A stretch of DNA of 64,000 nucleotides from Trochalopteron elliotii (GCA_024734555.1 JANPWX010000168.1:737258-801257); one strand, 5' to 3'. Positions 1 through 12,287 are shown, counted from the stretch's first letter. Notes: generated by a model from the sequence alone, not told the origin. Made by a program: numbers and translations.

Positions 1-607
1 ACAACAGCCAGCATGAATATTCAGTGCAGGAATTACAGTCAGGACAGCTAAATCAGTAGGTCTTTAAGACTCAAAATGAACTTGAAGCTGCCTTAAACCA
101 TTTCTCTCAGGATTCCTTTTGTGTACCTATAGAAAAGAGGGAGTCACTGACTTGCTGTTGTACTGTGGGCTCTCCTGTGGTGCCAGAATGGTCTTCTGGC
201 AGTCAAAGTCACACAGGAACAGTCCCAGATGTCTTTCAAGTTGAAATTTGGGTCCAGCCTGCTGTGTCATGAGCAAAGATCAGGGAATCACGAAGATGCT
301 TATGACCATTTTGGATTGTCTGAATTTGACTGAAGACTAAAGGGATTAGACCACAATCTCCAGTCTGCCCTCATTATTGCACTAAAAATATTTTGCTGTA
401 ACTTTGCAGATGGCAAGATTGACATAATATCCACTCCTTTATATTTAAGTTTTAAGTTAGCCTTATAAGCAAATCTGCTATTTGCCCTATTATGGAAATA
501 AAGCAATGCAAAAACATTTACAGAAATTACATTTTGATATATATCAAGCAGCAAAATGAAATTAATATAAAAATACATATATTTATGTTCTTTGACCGGC
601 AGCTGGA

Positions 608-652
608 ATTAATAATAACTGAAGTTTGGAGTTAATTATAACTGAAGCTTGG
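608..652. repeat. Imperfect tandem duplication, 23-bp period
   Basis: The segment containing aactgaag at 617-624 recurs at 640-647 inside a similar TTAAT-rich context, giving two imperfect copies with a 23-base period. It looks like a local slippage or duplication event. No function is implied. Confidence 0.6.
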
Positions 653-1428
653 GCTATTCTTTTTTTTTTTTTTGTTTAGGACAAACCTCCTGAGGTTTCT
701 GTGACCAGGATTTTATAGCCAGAGACAAGAAATTTCACCACTTCTGGAAACATACGTGTCTCTGTCAAGTCAGTTAGAGACAGAAAATAATCATTTTGCA
801 GGAACATGCCCAGATAAACCTAAAAGGCAAGTTTAGTTTAGTCATGGAAGTTCTCCTAACTCCTATACAGACAGTAACAATCACTGGGAAAACTTAAAAT
901 GTTCAGGGAGAGAAAGAAAATATGGAATAAATGGTTGCAATGTTTCCGTTCTCAAACCTGTCAAGATGCACAACTACCACCAAGCAAAACCAGGAAATGA
1001 GAGACTTAATTCCTGAGAGATGCAATTTTAGTAGCCTGTGTTTGAGCTGTCTAGAAAATAGTTTTCCCACACAGTAAAATTTAAGATTTGTCTTCTCCTT
1101 CCCATTCTTTTCACCAGAATGGAATCCAAAATTTACAAAGACTTTTTGTGGAGCGTGAAGGTCATTCCTGGCAAGTGGGTCTGTGGAAGATCTCAGTCTT
1201 TAGGGAGTCTGAGGTGAAGTGGTTGTGCTGTCATTTTCTGTTTCTCAGGTGGGAGAGACTTCTGTGCTTGCACTCCACTCTCCCTTCGGCAAACAGTAAA
1301 TACTGGACAAGAGGGATTATACAGGTTAAAGTTCAGTGGAAAATAACTCTTGCAAAGCATTTTGATTCTGATGGAAAAGCATTTTCTTTTGCTACATAAA
1401 AGGAAAACACGACCCCCACCCTGTAATG

Positions 1429-1514
1429 GCTCTGTTTTGTATGCAAGCAAACACAATTCACCCCAACAATAGCTCTATTTTGCATGCAAGCATAGACACA
1501 TTTCCCTTTGTTAT
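1429..1514. repeat. Old tandem duplication, 43-bp unit
   Basis: The 21 bases at 1429-1449 recur at 1472-1492 with two transitions (19 of 21 identical, sharing the core atgcaagca). The copies sit exactly 43 bases apart. The remainder of each 43-base unit aligns only with gaps, so this reads as an ancient tandem duplication that has decayed. It lies inside an unremarkable plus-strand frame (1426-1641), which is probably not a gene. Confidence 0.6.
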
Positions 1515-2671
1515 TTTTTTTTGCGGAGTACTTTCAATAGAAACATGCTGTTTGATGCTAAGTATTAGTGCAGATCCCTCACAATGTTTGTCACTGGAAA
1601 GCATGCACAGGAAGGAGGGACATAGGGGGGTGGGCAAGTAGGTGGACAGACAAACAGCTACCTAAGGGCAAAGACACAAGAGGTAACTGTGGAAAACTTT
1701 TGTTTGAACTGCCACGACCATTATTTCCTGGGGATGTAATCATAAGACCTTGTGTCCAGTTAGCTGTAGTCTGACAAGAGTGGATGACAGAGAAGCAAAC
1801 AAAACATCATTCATAAAACATGTCCACGGTACCTGCACTACAACCAAGTGGGTCAGCTGGCAGTGTAGGAAGAGGCAGCTGACAAGACCTGGAAAGTCAG
1901 AGCAGCTGCGCTCTAACCCCTGTTGCTATTTATTATTTATTCAATTTGTTCTCTTTAAGGTGGGACATGCAGAACAACACAAATTTGCTTTGCCTTTTAG
2001 AGTCTGCTTGAGCAGACCAAGTGGAGGCCTGTCAGTGGGCTTACCTTATAGGAGAGCACTTACCATCATCAACAAGGGGGGTGTCAGGGTGGATTTGCAG
2101 CATTTTCTAAACTGAGAGCAGTCTGAAGCGTGGGCTCACACGAGAGGACACGTAGCCCTGGGTCCTACAAAGCAGGAAGCCTGTTGGAACAGTGCTGATC
2201 TTGCTTGCCTACAGCCATCCCTGAGGGCACCTACCCTGAAGCCAACCTTGTTAGCTGGAATGCTGCCAGGAGGCAAACTTAAACACCCACCAGGATAACC
2301 TGCATCTGCAGCAAGGCTTTCTTTGCTTATCAGTTGGCTGTAGTGAGATTTCTCACTGAATAAAGACAGTTTCTTTTCATGCTGGAGAGAAATAGCCGGA
2401 AAAGAAAAGAAAGCCGACTTTGCTCTTTGTAGGAAATCATGATTTTATTTATTTTTTTTCACTGTTTGTCCTGCAAGTGGCATGATGTGAGCCTTCTCTG
2501 AAGAAGAAAGGACATAGCTGCAGTCAGCTTGGGAATAAATGTGATCCAGAGATACAAAAGCCTGGTGTCTGCACTAACCGCAGCAACATGACTCCTGTTT
2601 TGGAGCTGTTTCACATCTGTCCAAAGAGAGGCACAGGCAGCTGGAGTTCACATCTGAGTGGAAAATAACAT

Positions 2672-2693
2672 GCACACATATCCATATGTGTGC
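2672..2693. repeat. Inverted repeat, 10-bp perfect arms
   Basis: Arms gcacacatat (2672-2681) and atatgtgtgc (2684-2693) are perfect reverse complements around a 2-base centre. This is an alternating purine-pyrimidine CA/TG palindrome and may be nothing more than simple-sequence evolution. Confidence 0.75.
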
Positions 2694-5600
2694 TGGAGAA
2701 CCTTTGAAGCACAGACAAAGCCTCTGAGAAGTAAAAGGGAGCACATCTCATGCTAGCATCAGCTAGAGGAGTTTTATGCAATCTTTACCCAGCAATGGAG
2801 CTGAGGATCTTGGTCTGTGGCCTTGTTCAGGAATGACAGATTGATGCTGAAAGATGGATATCAGTGGTTCGTGCAGGGTAATTTTTTCTTTTTTTTAGTG
2901 CGTTGTTCAAGTTGTGCAAAGGAGGGAATAAGTGCTCTTCCCCTGAACTGGGCCTCACTGTGCATGGCACAACACCTATTTCTCAAGAGAGTCTTGAGCT
3001 GGATGCACAGGTCTTAGATGGAATAAATTTTAATCTGTTCAATGCTTTTTCCCAAATTATCTTAGATATCAATGCTAGACTAGCCCTTGCATGGCTGAGG
3101 GACAGCTGTCACATGGAGCCTGAGAAAGCTTCCTGAGGGTCTGTGTCTTAACCAGCCATGCAAGTTACATCCTCACACCCCCTACTTGTGACAAAACCCA
3201 ACACTGCTGGGGATTGGTGACATATTGACAGTTTCACTACAAGCTGAGTGACCCAAAAGCCACACTTCAGCCTCAGCCAGAAGTTCTTTGAAGTTTGTTG
3301 CCTGAGATCTAGTTTCTTCTCTTTGTGCTTAAGTCTCCATGTCTCTGTTTTTGTAGCCGAGCAATGAAGCTTATGCCATAGAGTTTGATGGAGATCCTGC
3401 AAGTATTTCAGCCATGGGTCACTGCCACGTTGTCACGGGGCATTTTTGTGTAGCTTCAACTGTGTTGCTGTTCCTGAAGAAATAACTGGTGTTACAGAAC
3501 AGTGGTGTTTCAATTTCGTCTGCTCCTAAATGAAGTCTGGTTTTATTTCTCAGCATAATGCAGACCCTACATCTAGTTTACTTATGATTTATATTCTGTT
3601 GAAAATTATGAGCCTTCATGAAGCCTACTGGCTAATAATTAATTAAGCTCATTTTAAGTCATTAATCTATTGTTCTGCATGATCTTTCCAGAAGACATTT
3701 AAGATGTCTGATGCAATGTTTATTCTCAGCCCTTTTGATGCAAGTCTTTTCTATAAATGCCTGTCTTTATTTTCCATTTTCATCACTTGCAAATGGTTAT
3801 CTGTACAAGCCTAATGATTTACAGTAACCCTTCTAAAATTGATACTTCAGGTAAACCTATTTAAGATGATTTTTTATAAAAGTGTAGTGTTTCACCCAAG
3901 CACCTTATGAACAGAAAGCCAAGTGCTCTAAATGCATCAGCATTTATGATAGCCTAAACCCATTTGCTGTGGTATTGAGCACTGACACACAAATGACCCT
4001 GGGCCTCAGTACATGGAAATTACTTGTAATTACTCTATATTTTCCATCCCTCAACATGCTCATCTCATAACTCTTTGGTAGACACTACTTTGAGCTGGCT
4101 CTAACATTATCAGGGGAAATTCTGAGATCTCTGCTGGAGCTCTCCAATTTGCAGCTGCGTAGCTGACCCATTTTTGTTTAGGACGATGTGTCTTTGGTTA
4201 TAAAACCATCATTCTTTATAAGCCTCTTGCAGGGGGATAAATGGATGTATTTTCTTTTACTCTATGCGACATTTTTAAACAGATAGATACTCTTTGCCCA
4301 GTGTTTTTCTAATCTTCATTTCATGAAAAATGAAGGTATTTGGCACGGAATTTCAATCTGATTTATATTCAGAATTTCTCTCAACATGGTTAAGTCTAGC
4401 TGATTTCAAAACATGAACATCAGCTTTAATCATTACCAAAGGCTTTCACCTGATTTAATAGTGAGAGAGGATGTTGGCTTTCCTCTTTATTTCATAACTT
4501 CTTATAAACTGCATACCAAATTCGCTAGCTTTCATCCAAAATAAATTACACTGAAAACCTGTAGGAAAGAACACCTTGAAACAATATCCTGCCACAATAG
4601 GATATGGCTTCATCCAATCTTGGTGCTGTCTGTCATTGCTATACCTTAAAAGTAACAGTGTTATGAAGTAAAATAGCACTGAACTGCTAAGTCTCTCTGC
4701 TAGGCAGGAGTCCTCTGAATTTCTGCTGCACGTTCCATGCAAGTTCATTTTTTTGTGTGTGTGTTTATTAACACTAGTGAATCAATAGAGCTTTGAAAAT
4801 GGGAATTTTCTCTATTTCAAGTCATCAGGAAATAATGCCTTTTCTCTTTGGAGGCCAAGATTTTTAAGAATGAAGAGAATGCAAATCAGAAGTGAAAAGG
4901 ACTTGATTCTTACTTGCCAAGGGGAGGTTCCCATCTTTTCTCACTGAAGTACATTAGGATTTTTGCTATTGACTTGCCTGAGAAAAGGGCCAGACCTTAA
5001 TTCGAGGGAGGGGAGAACATTCAGCTCTTTTGTATTGTTAGCTAAAATAAAAATGCTTCAGCTAACTAAGCTTGTGACCATTTGGAGAAGCAGCTTAGTA
5101 AGAAATATTCTCAGTTTTACAAAGGTGTTAACCCTTAGAAATTAGGGGGTCTTGCCCATCACAGTGACAAATCTACATAGGTTTATGGAGGGGCTTCAGA
5201 ACCTCCTATACTACATAGAAGCCAAATCTGAAGTCACAGAGGAGACTTGACAATTTACATCTTGCTAAGAGAAGGATATTCAAACCTCACAGGTTATTGA
5301 GATTGCGCCTGTTGCTACCACCAGTCTGGGGTGTCTCCTGGCAAAGAACCGACCAAGCCTAATCCCACCTTCCTCTTTTGCCACCCATCAGTGTGAACAA
5401 CCTGCTCTTGGGTACAAAGATTATGTTTTGGTCTGACCACTTGGATTACATGTTTTCCAGGAGTTTCTCTATTCAATCAGTCTGAATAGTCACACATTTA
5501 TGTTGAAGTGTTGTTTTCTTACCTTCAAGACAGAATTCAAGCTCAGGATGAGGTGTGCCACATGATAGAACAATACTCCAGATTTTAACAGCTGCTGAAT

Positions 5601-8401
5601 ATAAAATTGATAATGGCTACCTTCCAGCTCAGGCAAGGTAATTGCAATATTTATTTTCAATGTGCAGTTTGTCACTTTCCCCTTCAAGTCAATCTAGCCC
5701 CTCTTAGACTCTTTTCTTTTTGCCTTTTCAGTGGGTAACCCATATAATGTGAAGGCTGTGTTTAACACCAAAATTTTGTTGTACAGGAGCACTGGGCTCA
5801 ATGTATAAAACAAAAACGTAAACCAGATCTAATGAGTTAGGTAATGAACAATGGAAATTAAGACATATTGCAAGAGGAGATTAAAAAATAAAAGTAGAAA
5901 CCCTTTAAGGCAATTATAAAGCATACACCATGTTTATACCAATTCAGTGTGATATAAGGACTCTCAAAGGAAGTTGCTAGCTAAACTTGCATGGACAGGG
6001 TTCCCTATTCTGACTAGTCCCAAAAAATCTGCTCAGGAGTATCTGTAGTTGTCTTTTTGAAGTTAAGAGTCCTGCATAGTAATGTTCTGGTGTGGGAATC
6101 CACAAGTGGGCTTTAGAGTAGTCATGGTCTTCCCTGATAACCAGACATCCAGTGGATATCTCCTGTGATTCTCATACATTTCAGAGCATCTGCTGGTCAG
6201 GAGGCACTGAAATGTTCACCTGCATACAAGCATAGCACAAGTGTGCATTTATGTCAGCGTGCCAGTTTTAAAAGACTGTGTCCCTTCAAATTGCTCATCA
6301 GTTTTTAAAAACTTAAAGTTCTAGTTTTCAGTAAACACATCAGGTGGTGCATGCAATGTAACCTGCAACTGAGCTGCTGGCAGGGGATATAAAGCTGCAT
6401 GAAATCTGTCTTTATCGCTGCAGGAAGATTTATGGAGTCACTGCTTTCATCTCATGGTAGTTACTGCATTGACTTTTTAAAGAGTGGATAGTTTCCTCTG
6501 GCTTTGGTCACTATTTTCTGAGAAAAACTATTAAAATTCAATATAGTTTTGCCAGTTGGACCAGCTAAGGATGCTTCCTTCTATTTGCTCTTACAGCTCC
6601 TGAAGGATGTGTGATTCAAATTCCACTGGGATTTAGCTTTTATCTTTGCAGTCAAAAATATCCCTGTATTTTCTTCCACTTTTCCCAGAGCAGCATAAGA
6701 GCTGTGTGCTAACATGTGCTGCAAAAATGTGTTTCAAAAAAGTAGATTGTAAATATCCATTTGAATAACTTGGATTTATTTCGGCTACAACTCCAACATC
6801 TTTAATTATATTTTCCAGCAAAGTTCTTAGGACCTTGTTTGCAAAGAAGTAAGCTGGTATGGCAAGCTGCCTTGTAAAATCTGAAGTTTCTTGCATATTC
6901 TTGCAAAAACAAGCCCATGAACTAGCAAGGTTTGAAGTGACAGCTGTGGGGCAAGAGCTATATTATGTTAAATCACACAGCAAGAGCAGAGAATTGCCAC
7001 AATGATCTATTAAATAAGTGTGGAAGGAATCGTATCTGTAGACGCCTCGTGCTACAAACCAGAGGCAGCTGGAACAGAGACACTGGAGAGAATATAGGTG
7101 TGCTCAGACGTTGCTGAGAACCACATGGTACCAAAACCAAAAACAGCCTAAGGAGAATGGGGATCTTCAGGATCTTTCTCAGAGCCAGAACTCTCAAGAA
7201 ACGTGGAAGGCAACAGAAGGAAAATTGGGAGGCACTTTTCCTTGCATTTGTGAGGAGGCTGTGCCAGTAGGGATGAAGAAATTCTGAAGGTAGTTTTGTT
7301 CCTGACAGCAGCTGGTTCTCCGAAGCTTGTTGCAGTCAATAATTTCCTGTTAAGCAGAACAGAGGCTGACTGTGAAGTTATAGTGCAGAAATGTGAGGAA
7401 CCCTGAATTCCATGTAAAAATGAAAACATATGTGTAGGATTGGCTCAGAGTAAGCAGACTCTTGCAATTTTGAGGACTGTTTTAGGGCAGAATGGGCCCT
7501 AATGTGAGCTGGGAAGAAAATTAGGAGAAACTACTGGAAAACCCAGAGTGAAGCTGTACAAAACTCTCATAAAGTGCTGGTTAATGCTTGTTAGTGAAGA
7601 AGGCGGTCACTTGGCACAGACTCCAGAGTGAACTCCACAATTCTTTGACACAGGATTGGTTTGGTATGTGAAAAAGTCACCAGAACCCGAACCCCTCCAG
7701 GTAAAAAGGTGTGCAGAGCTCTGTCTTTGATCAAAATGAGAACATGGCAGCTTGCATACATTGGACAACCAATAAGTAAAAAGATGGTGTCAAAAAAACC
7801 CCAAAAATCAAAAAAGGCAATGGGTTGCACCATGTCTTTAATTGATTGTGGGCGTTCTCAGAGTGTGGCCAGCACAGGCAAAGGAAGATAATTAATGCCT
7901 CTAGCTCAACTGAACACAGAGCAGCAATGAATACAAAGACTATCAACCTGAAAGTAAATATGACAGCTATTATCTCAATTTCAACACTGACACACAAACC
8001 ACTGTTCCCAGAAACTATAATACAAGAGCTTCAAGAAAAGCCTCGAAATAGAAGATAAACTGATGAAGATGGTTATTCACACATCAGCCAGAGAAGCATT
8101 TTTCTGTAGCAGTGCTGTGTGCACTATCCTGCTGCACTTGGAGACCGCCACACCAGAGGGATGCTCGTGGTATGATATGGCACTGTCACAACAAATGACC
8201 TGCTGCTCCTTGACATTAGTTTTCATGTACCAGAGGACACAAAAAAGCTCAGGTGTCAGCAGCATCACAGACATTGTTGTTAAGGTAGGGTAGCAGACAG
8301 GCTTGGATGCTCCTGGAATCCCATGTTACGTGAACCCTTCTCACTTGTCATTCACAGGGAGCTCTAGGGAACACCTCTGCGGCATCAGGCTGTTCAGAGA
8401 T

Positions 8402-8439
8402 CTGTGCTCTGCACTGCCTGGGCAGTGTCTAGAGCACAG
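8402..8439. repeat. Hairpin-forming inverted repeat
   Basis: Outer arms ctgtgctct (8402-8410) and agagcacag (8431-8439) pair over 9 bp. Inner arms cactgcc (8412-8418) and ggcagtg (8421-8427) pair over up to 7 bp after a small internal loop of 1 versus 3 bases. The innermost pairs must open to leave a workable loop. The result is a compact GC-rich stem. A second inverted repeat follows 29 bases downstream. Confidence 0.8.
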
Positions 8440-8467
8440 GGGAGAGTGGAAATAAAACAGTCTTTGC

Positions 8468-8513
8468 CAAGCTCCTTGCTGTAGAGTGCTGATTGAATAG
8501 CACAAGGAGCTTG
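8468..8513. repeat. Hairpin-forming inverted repeat
   Basis: Arms caagctccttg (8468-8478) and caaggagcttg (8503-8513) are 11-bp perfect reverse complements. Inside them gtgct and agcac can form a second short stem around gattgaat, so the RNA of either strand could fold into a two-part stem. It sits next to the 8402-8439 hairpin in a slightly GC-richer patch (about 8330-8520). Confidence 0.8.
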
Positions 8514-8519
8514 AGATCA

Positions 8520-10269
8520 TTTGATACAGTTTCTATTCTTCCACAGTTCTCCAATCAGTATTCTGCTTTAGCCAGAGTTTGGGTTTTAGAAACCAGATCT
8601 CTCTTGCAGCTGAAGCAGAGCAGTGACTAAGGTTCTTCTCACTGAGCTGGACAGTAAAGCTAACTGGAAGAAGTCTGCTTTTTGTATTAGATTTTTTTTC
8701 CAAAATGAAACGCTCCAGTGAAAATACATTGGAAATTTAATGTCTTTATCAACATTTGAAGAGTAGAAGACCAGCTTTCTTTTTTCAGTTGTAAGTTTTG
8801 GTTTTTCACTCTTTTGAGAAAGATGAAAGTTCTTTTTGGCTATGAAAGAAATTGCAAGAGAAATCATTAGCAGAGATCTTCACTCAGCTCAAATGCCATT
8901 CTCCAAGAAGCTCTACCTTTTCTCAGCTTTCATCTGATGGCAGTGTTAAACTAGGCAATTTGTAAAATTCGGTAGCTGTTGTCACCTGTGATAGGAATTG
9001 TTCAGAAACATTGTATCTATTGAACACATCCATTTCTTCTACTAATTAGGACTGATATACAAGTTGCATCCAGGTGTTGAATTGGTCTCCAGCAGGCTCT
9101 GAACTTTTTGAAGCTGTTTACAATGACTGAAGTTCTTTGGCTTGTTCCTCCAACATTACTGCCTTGCTGGCAGTGGTGGGTTTAAATGAAGCAGGCAGCT
9201 GAGTGGATGTTTTGCAAAAATTACGTTGAATGTAACGGAATTGATAAATTCCATTTCCTTTTACAAAAAACGTTATCTGGAAGGTGCTGTTCAGCAAAGC
9301 ACAGCTTATATAATGATCTTGATAGCATAAAGGGTTTAAACAAAAGGCTGGAAAGAACATGTGTGTGCAGGGCATAGCTTTCAGTTACATCCAGAACAGC
9401 CTCTCTCTTCATAGCCACAAAATAAATAATCAAATAAATAAGAAATACCATCGATAACTTCCAGGCCTTGATTTAACATCACTACCCCATGCATGAGGCA
9501 CGCTGAGGTCGTTGGGTTATATGTTACCTGGAAGTTTATAAAATATGTATTCTGTCAGCCACTGACTCCTGCTTGGTTTGCAGATCAATGTGAAGATGTT
9601 TTGGTGAGTAAAACACAAATGACCTGTGTTGCACCTGTCTGACACAGCCTCTCAGGTAACAATAAACTGATTGCCACTACAGCATGAGGGAGCTGAAGTC
9701 CCATCATTATGACAGGGAAGAGGTAGCTGTCAAGTTGCTCACACTTGAAAAGCCAAGGGTTTTTAAAGTCTTTTCTTCCCTTGTTTGATAATAGACTCAT
9801 TTCTTTAGTTTTCCCTGTGAAGTCCCACCTAATTTTTCTACTAAGACAAAAAAGGTGGAAGAAGTGTGAATAAAATCAGTCCTTGTATACTGCTACCAAT
9901 TTTCTCTGCATAAAACATAGGTCATACGTGACTCTAAAAGGCAAAGATTTGGGCATAATAATTAAGTAGCACGACTGGATGCTAGGATAGGATATTTAAT
10001 CACATAGGCATAGTTGCATACCTCATTGACTATGAAAATGCTCCCTGTGTGCTTTTTGGGGTGTGCCACACATTGCCAAGCATATATTATCCTGTAAATA
10101 TTGATGGTAAGTAATTTAAGATCAGTAGTTGCCTTCTTTTCAGAACACCTCAGACACAATGGTTACCTTTCCGCCTTATTGGACTTGCCCTTTTGGGGCC
10201 ATTCACTCAATCTCTGCTTGCTAGATTGGGAACTTCTGGAACAAATACAGTTCACTTTGTTCATCTTGC
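8520..10269. other. Gene-free stretch
   Basis: I see no gene here. Frames on the minus strand (8586-8867, 9118-9375) and the overlapping plus and minus pair near 9186-9451 are under 95 codons, carry no motif and have no supporting splice or promoter context. No simple repeat or mobile element stands out. Confidence 0.65.
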
Positions 10270-10337
10270 AATACCCTCACAGAAGCCATTAATTGCCCAA
10301 TGAGCCCAATGGACAATTAATGGTTTCTGTGGGTATT
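10270..10337. repeat. Near-perfect 68-base hairpin (miRNA-precursor-like)
   Basis: Left arm ACAGAAGCCATTAATTG (10279-10295) pairs with CAATTAATGGTTTCTGT (10314-10330) over 17 bp with one G-T wobble. Outside it, after a 2-base bulge (TC, 10277-10278), AATACCC (10270-10276) pairs with GGGTATT (10331-10337). The 18-base centre (10296-10313) also pairs in part. The length and near-continuous stem resemble an animal pre-miRNA, but a short foldback transposon or a chance palindrome is equally possible. There is no visible target-site duplication that decides it, and either strand could be the functional one. Confidence 0.85.
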
Positions 10338-10339
10338 CC

Positions 10340-11226
10340 ATCAAACTGGTATGTGAAGCTTCTAAATGGAGAATAGCATGAAGTACAAAGAATACACAGA
10401 GAGGAGGGGTGTTCTGATTTATACATCCAGCTTTTTTCACTGATTGGAGTCAGAACCCTGAACCCCAGAGGGCTACAGAGGGTGACCCCCCACACTGACA
10501 GCATGAGGACCTGTCTACGTTGTGCCAATAGGATGCATGAAAGAGTGAAACCTTGGGGTTTGGATCACAGGGAGGTATGCTGGCAAGAGCAGGATGCTCA
10601 GAGGAGCTGCCTGAAGTACCTGGGGCACATTTAAGTGAAAAGTCCAGTATGGGTGTTCACAGCATTGGGCGACAGCTGAATAAGAATGTTTAGGACCCTG
10701 CTTTTCAGTCATTCTTGAAATGAATGGAGTAAGATCTTAGTCTTGGTTACTCACTTTTGCCATCTGTTGGAGTGGAATGATAACTCTTTTATATACAGAA
10801 CAAAATACAAATACATATGTGTCTCCATCTATATATATATATGAAGTGACCTATGGAGTTTCATGTATAATCTTTCAACTTGTCTTAATTAATTCAGAAG
10901 GAAAAATATATACAAAACAGATGTTATTTCTGATGTAAAATTAACAGTGGTTGTTTCATTACAAACCAAGAAGTTACAGGTACGCTGCTCTTCTTTTTAT
11001 CAGACAATATTTCAATTGCCATTTGTCTAATTCATCTTCCTCCTGTATCATGAACCTCTTAGTAGTCACAAACACAAGGTTTGACTGTTTTTTTCCTCCA
11101 TCAGGTTTCACTAACATATACTACTATGTTTCTACATAAATTTTTATATATAAATTATGTATGTAGAGGTACATCATATTAAGAGCAAAGAATATAGTAA
11201 AGAATAAAACACAATAAAATTTTAAG
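10340..11226. other. Gene-free stretch with short AT repeat
   Basis: No gene is supported. The minus-strand frames at 10289-10528 and 10515-10712 are short and motif-free. A TA dinucleotide run occupies 10830-10842 and the sequence is very AT-rich from about 10790 to 11226. Confidence 0.65.
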
Positions 11227-11329
11227 AAAAACCCACAACCCCCCCCCCCCCCAAAAAAAAAAACCAACAAAAAAAACCCCCAAACCAACAAAAACAAAAC
11301 AAAACAAAAAAAAAAAAAACCCACCAAAA
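11227..11329. repeat. A/C-only low-complexity tract with C14
   Basis: For 103 bases the plus strand contains only A and C, including a run of 14 C at 11239-11252 followed directly by long A runs and AAC/AAAC units. The block of A run, five C, then A run resembles a similar block in the tract at 19766-19842. Such a tract could be a decayed retroposon tail or a simple repeat. The minus-strand frames across it (for example 11124-11357) encode only F, G and V-rich low complexity and are not genes. Confidence 0.95.
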
Positions 11330-11634
11330 GAAACCCTAAAAAACAAACTCCATTCATTCAAAGATGAATAAATAATTTATTGCATTTGGGTACTGAATGT
11401 CACAAAATTCTGGAATCATAGAACATCTCCATTGTTTATGGTTGAGTAACTTTTCTTTTTTAGCTTATTAACTGGAATAATGTAGATTGATGCTACAGAA
11501 ATTTACATATGGAAATACCTTCAGACAAAAGTAATAATTTAGTTTAAACAGAACTGGTGAATTCATGACATTATCCTAGTGCATATTTAGACCGAATGTC
11601 TTTTCAGTTTTATATGGAACATGTTCATGTATGC

Positions 11635-11683
11635 ATTTGCACATATTTTCTACCTATGGTAGAAGTAGAAAATATGTGCAAAT
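11635..11683. repeat. Hairpin with 19-bp perfect arms
   Basis: Left arm atttgcacatattttctac (11635-11653) and right arm gtagaaaatatgtgcaaat (11665-11683) are exact reverse complements over 19 bases, around an 11-base loop (11654-11664). Weaker pairing continues outward for several bases with mismatches. The stem is AT-rich and could extrude as a cruciform or fold in RNA. No reading frame or known repeat family explains it. Confidence 0.9.
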
Positions 11684-11865
11684 ACATATATGAAAAAAAG
11701 ATAAGAAAAGGAAAAACATGCAAGCTGAAAGCAAAACCCCTGCTAGGCCTTTAGTCTACTATAATAATATTGTTTTAATACATGTTAAGCAAAAAAAGCC
11801 AAACCACGTTATCTTACATTTTCCTATTTCCCTAATGAGACTCAGCTTGTCCTCATCTGCTTTTA

Positions 11866-11910
11866 ATTCTGATTTTGAAAACCTGAAAAACTTATCTTCA
11901 AAATCAGAAT
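11866..11910. repeat. Inverted repeat, 14-bp perfect arms
   Basis: Arms attctgattttgaa (11866-11879) and ttcaaaatcagaat (11897-11910) are exact reverse complements separated by 17 bases. It lies about 180 bases from the 11635-11683 hairpin, within a plus-strand frame (11718-12002) that I do not think is a gene. Confidence 0.85.
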
Positions 11911-12287
11911 CATTTATCTCTATGAGACAAATGTTGTCTTTGTGTATTGATGGAAAAATGGGCCTCCAATACACAAGGTGTGATAAGTGGGACTACTGCT
12001 AAATTCTTTTCTTGGCTGCCATCCCACCAAGTGAGTCATATTTAGTCAAGATTTTGCCTTTATTACACACTTGGGGTCAGTATCCTGGAGATTTAGTGGT
12101 TACTAATGGTTACTTGGACAGAGAAGGGAAGGAAAAAGGTAAGGCAGAAAAAAGTATACACATAAGATATATTTTTCCAAGCCCTGCTGCGAGATTGCAA
12201 GAGTGAAAGCTGAAGAATCTTCTCATTCCCTCCCTGACTTCTAGTATCCATCTTTTGGGGGCTGAAAAATGCCCTTTTAATGGTCTC

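Larger units (their letters stand above)
1..8330. other. Gene-free AT-rich DNA
   Basis: No gene is supported here. Open frames reach at most about 121 codons (1750-2115, plus strand) and overlap frames on the other strand; none shows a motif or a paired splice signal that I recognise. Visible structure is limited to a run of 14 T at 660-673, a short TG repeat at 4754-4764, a small inverted repeat at 2672-2693 and two old tandem duplications, listed separately. The stretch at about 3590-3960 is AT-rich with TAATTA-type cores and reads like a possible conserved non-coding element, but that is only an impression. CpG is scarce and there is no CpG island. Confidence 0.7.

Noticed and set aside
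659..682. T14 run followed by gtttag as a splice acceptor
   Set aside because: No open exon-like frame or donor follows; a T homopolymer alone is weak evidence.
11124..11361. Minus-strand frames rich in F, G, V and L
   Set aside because: They are translations of the A/C-only tract and have no coding character.
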